Source: Azospirillum lipoferum (GTDB lineage: Bacteria > Pseudomonadota > Alphaproteobacteria > Azospirillales > Azospirillaceae). Taken from it: a stretch of 64,000 nucleotides of DNA. Shown here piece after piece: positions 63,492 to 64,000 of the stretch (within the stretch, counting starts at the first letter, position 1; each line of letters starts with the position of its first letter). Below the pieces are notes generated by a model that saw only the letters and a list, made by a program, of their open reading frames with translations, had not been told where the DNA came from and searched no databases. The stretch covers positions 1 to 64,000 of the forward strand of contig NZ_JALJXJ010000006.1 in assembly GCF_024170005.1 (NCBI RefSeq), given 5' to 3'. A program made the position numbers and the translations under genes.

Positions 63492-64000
63492 ACGCCGCCC
63501 CGGCCGGCTTGGTCGAGCCGACATCCGGCTCGGTCAATGTTGCGGCCCGTGCGCGCGCCATCGGCGCCGAGATCGCCGCGCGCCATGCCGAAGCCGTCGA
63601 CCGCGACGGCCGGTTCCCCACCGAGGCCTTCGATGCCTTGCGCGAGCAGAAGCTGCTGGGTGTCATGATCCCGGCGGAACTCGGCGGCGGCGGTGCCTCG
63701 CTGTTCGAAGTGGCTGCGGCCTGCCATGCGCTGGCCCGCGGCTGTGCCGCCACCGGCATGATCTACGCCATGCACCAGATCCAGATCGCCTGTCTGGTCA
63801 ACCATGGCGACAACGCCTGGCATCGCGGCCTGATGGCGCGCATCGCCGCCGAACAACTCCTCCTCGGCTCCGCCACGACCGAGGCCGAGACCGGCGGCGA
63901 CATCCGCAACAGCGTCTGCGCGGTGCGGGCAGATCAGGGAGCTGGGGGTGAGGGCTTCACCCTGGCAAAGAACGCGTCCGTCATCTCCTACGGCGACCAG
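63488..64000 (+). CDS. Acyl-CoA dehydrogenase-like protein, N-terminal part (3' end outside window)
   Basis: The first 171 codons are present. They show the N-terminal helical domain of acyl-CoA dehydrogenases (FPTEAFDALREQKLLGVMIP and AELGGGGASLFEVAAACHAL) and the start of the middle domain with LLGSATTEAETGGDIRNSV, which includes FAD-contacting residues. It would oxidise a carrier- or CoA-bound acyl group with FAD. The GTG start overlaps the carrier protein stop, implying stoichiometric synthesis; the true substrate may be the carrier-bound acyl or aminoacyl group. Confidence 0.88.
   Translation, partial: MNAAPAGLVEPTSGSVNVAARARAIGAEIAARHAEAVDRDGRFPTEAFDALREQKLLGVMIPAELGGGGASLFEVAAACHALARGCAATGMIYAMHQIQIACLVNHGDNAWHRGLMARIAAEQLLLGSATTEAETGGDIRNSVCAVRADQGAGGEGFTLAKNASVISYGDQ

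Overview
The window is GC-rich chromosomal DNA from an alphaproteobacterium. The best fit is Rhodospirillales, probably Azospirillum or a close relative. This is inferred from FlaF/FlbT-type flagellin control, a RegB/RegA redox pair carrying the family's quinone and cysteine motifs, a CtrA-like regulator, and codon use saturated with G/C at third positions. No rRNA, CRISPR array, transposase or prophage is visible. Mobile-looking DNA is limited to a family of short palindromic repeats.

Layout. 1-471: 3' end of an outer-membrane porin, then two hairpins. 925-6621: a YtfQ/YtfR/YtfT/YjfF-type sugar ABC importer, translationally coupled to aldose 1-epimerase. 6718-8367: a phospholipase D-like enzyme. 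8442-8974: five tRNAs (Leu, Ala, Asp, Gly, Val). 9112-26609: a flagellar region with a lipoprotein, a CtrA-like regulator with an altered receiver, flagellin, flaF, flbT, a FlaG-like gene, a DUF1217-type gene and an unknown gene. HflX and a DUF454 protein interrupt it. It resumes with an unknown gene and fliI on the minus strand, and flgB-flgC-fliE-fliQ-lytic transglycosylase-flhA-fliR-flhB on the plus strand. 26726-30305: folP, glmM, thiD. 30328-37218 (minus): cyoABCD, SURF1, regB, regA, apparently one long unit that joins a bo3-type ubiquinol oxidase to its redox sensor. A divergent MHS-type symporter follows.

38642-42569 (minus) carries a little-known set: a winged-helix-like protein, a nitrilase-fold protein with a long N-terminal part, a small membrane protein and a zinc alcohol dehydrogenase. 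Next come a membrane-anchored hemerythrin, a GT87-like membrane protein, a DUF1003 protein, a YdjM-like membrane protein and bifunctional PutA. 50719-52866 (minus) is an MmyB-like XRE regulator, an alpha/beta hydrolase and an NTF2-like protein. Then follow an MFS exporter, a GH4 and a GH1 glycosidase (divergent), an SbmA/YddA-type ABC protein whose ATPase motifs are eroded, a Crp/Fnr regulator, a large chemoreceptor, and at the right edge an unusual acyl carrier protein coupled to an acyl-CoA dehydrogenase cut by the window end.

Most notable: (i) a dispersed palindromic repeat, twice present as a 140-bp composite, that supplies the C-terminal residues IPSPPRGEG and the stop codon to two unrelated proteins; (ii) the ABC protein lacking the Walker A lysine; (iii) an Fnr-like protein keeping Cys20, Cys23 and Cys121 but not a fourth cysteine; (iv) the nitrilase-like operon; (v) the carrier protein with Thr-Ser-His at the usual Asp-Ser-Leu site; and (vi) a CtrA-like box shared by four flagellar upstream regions.
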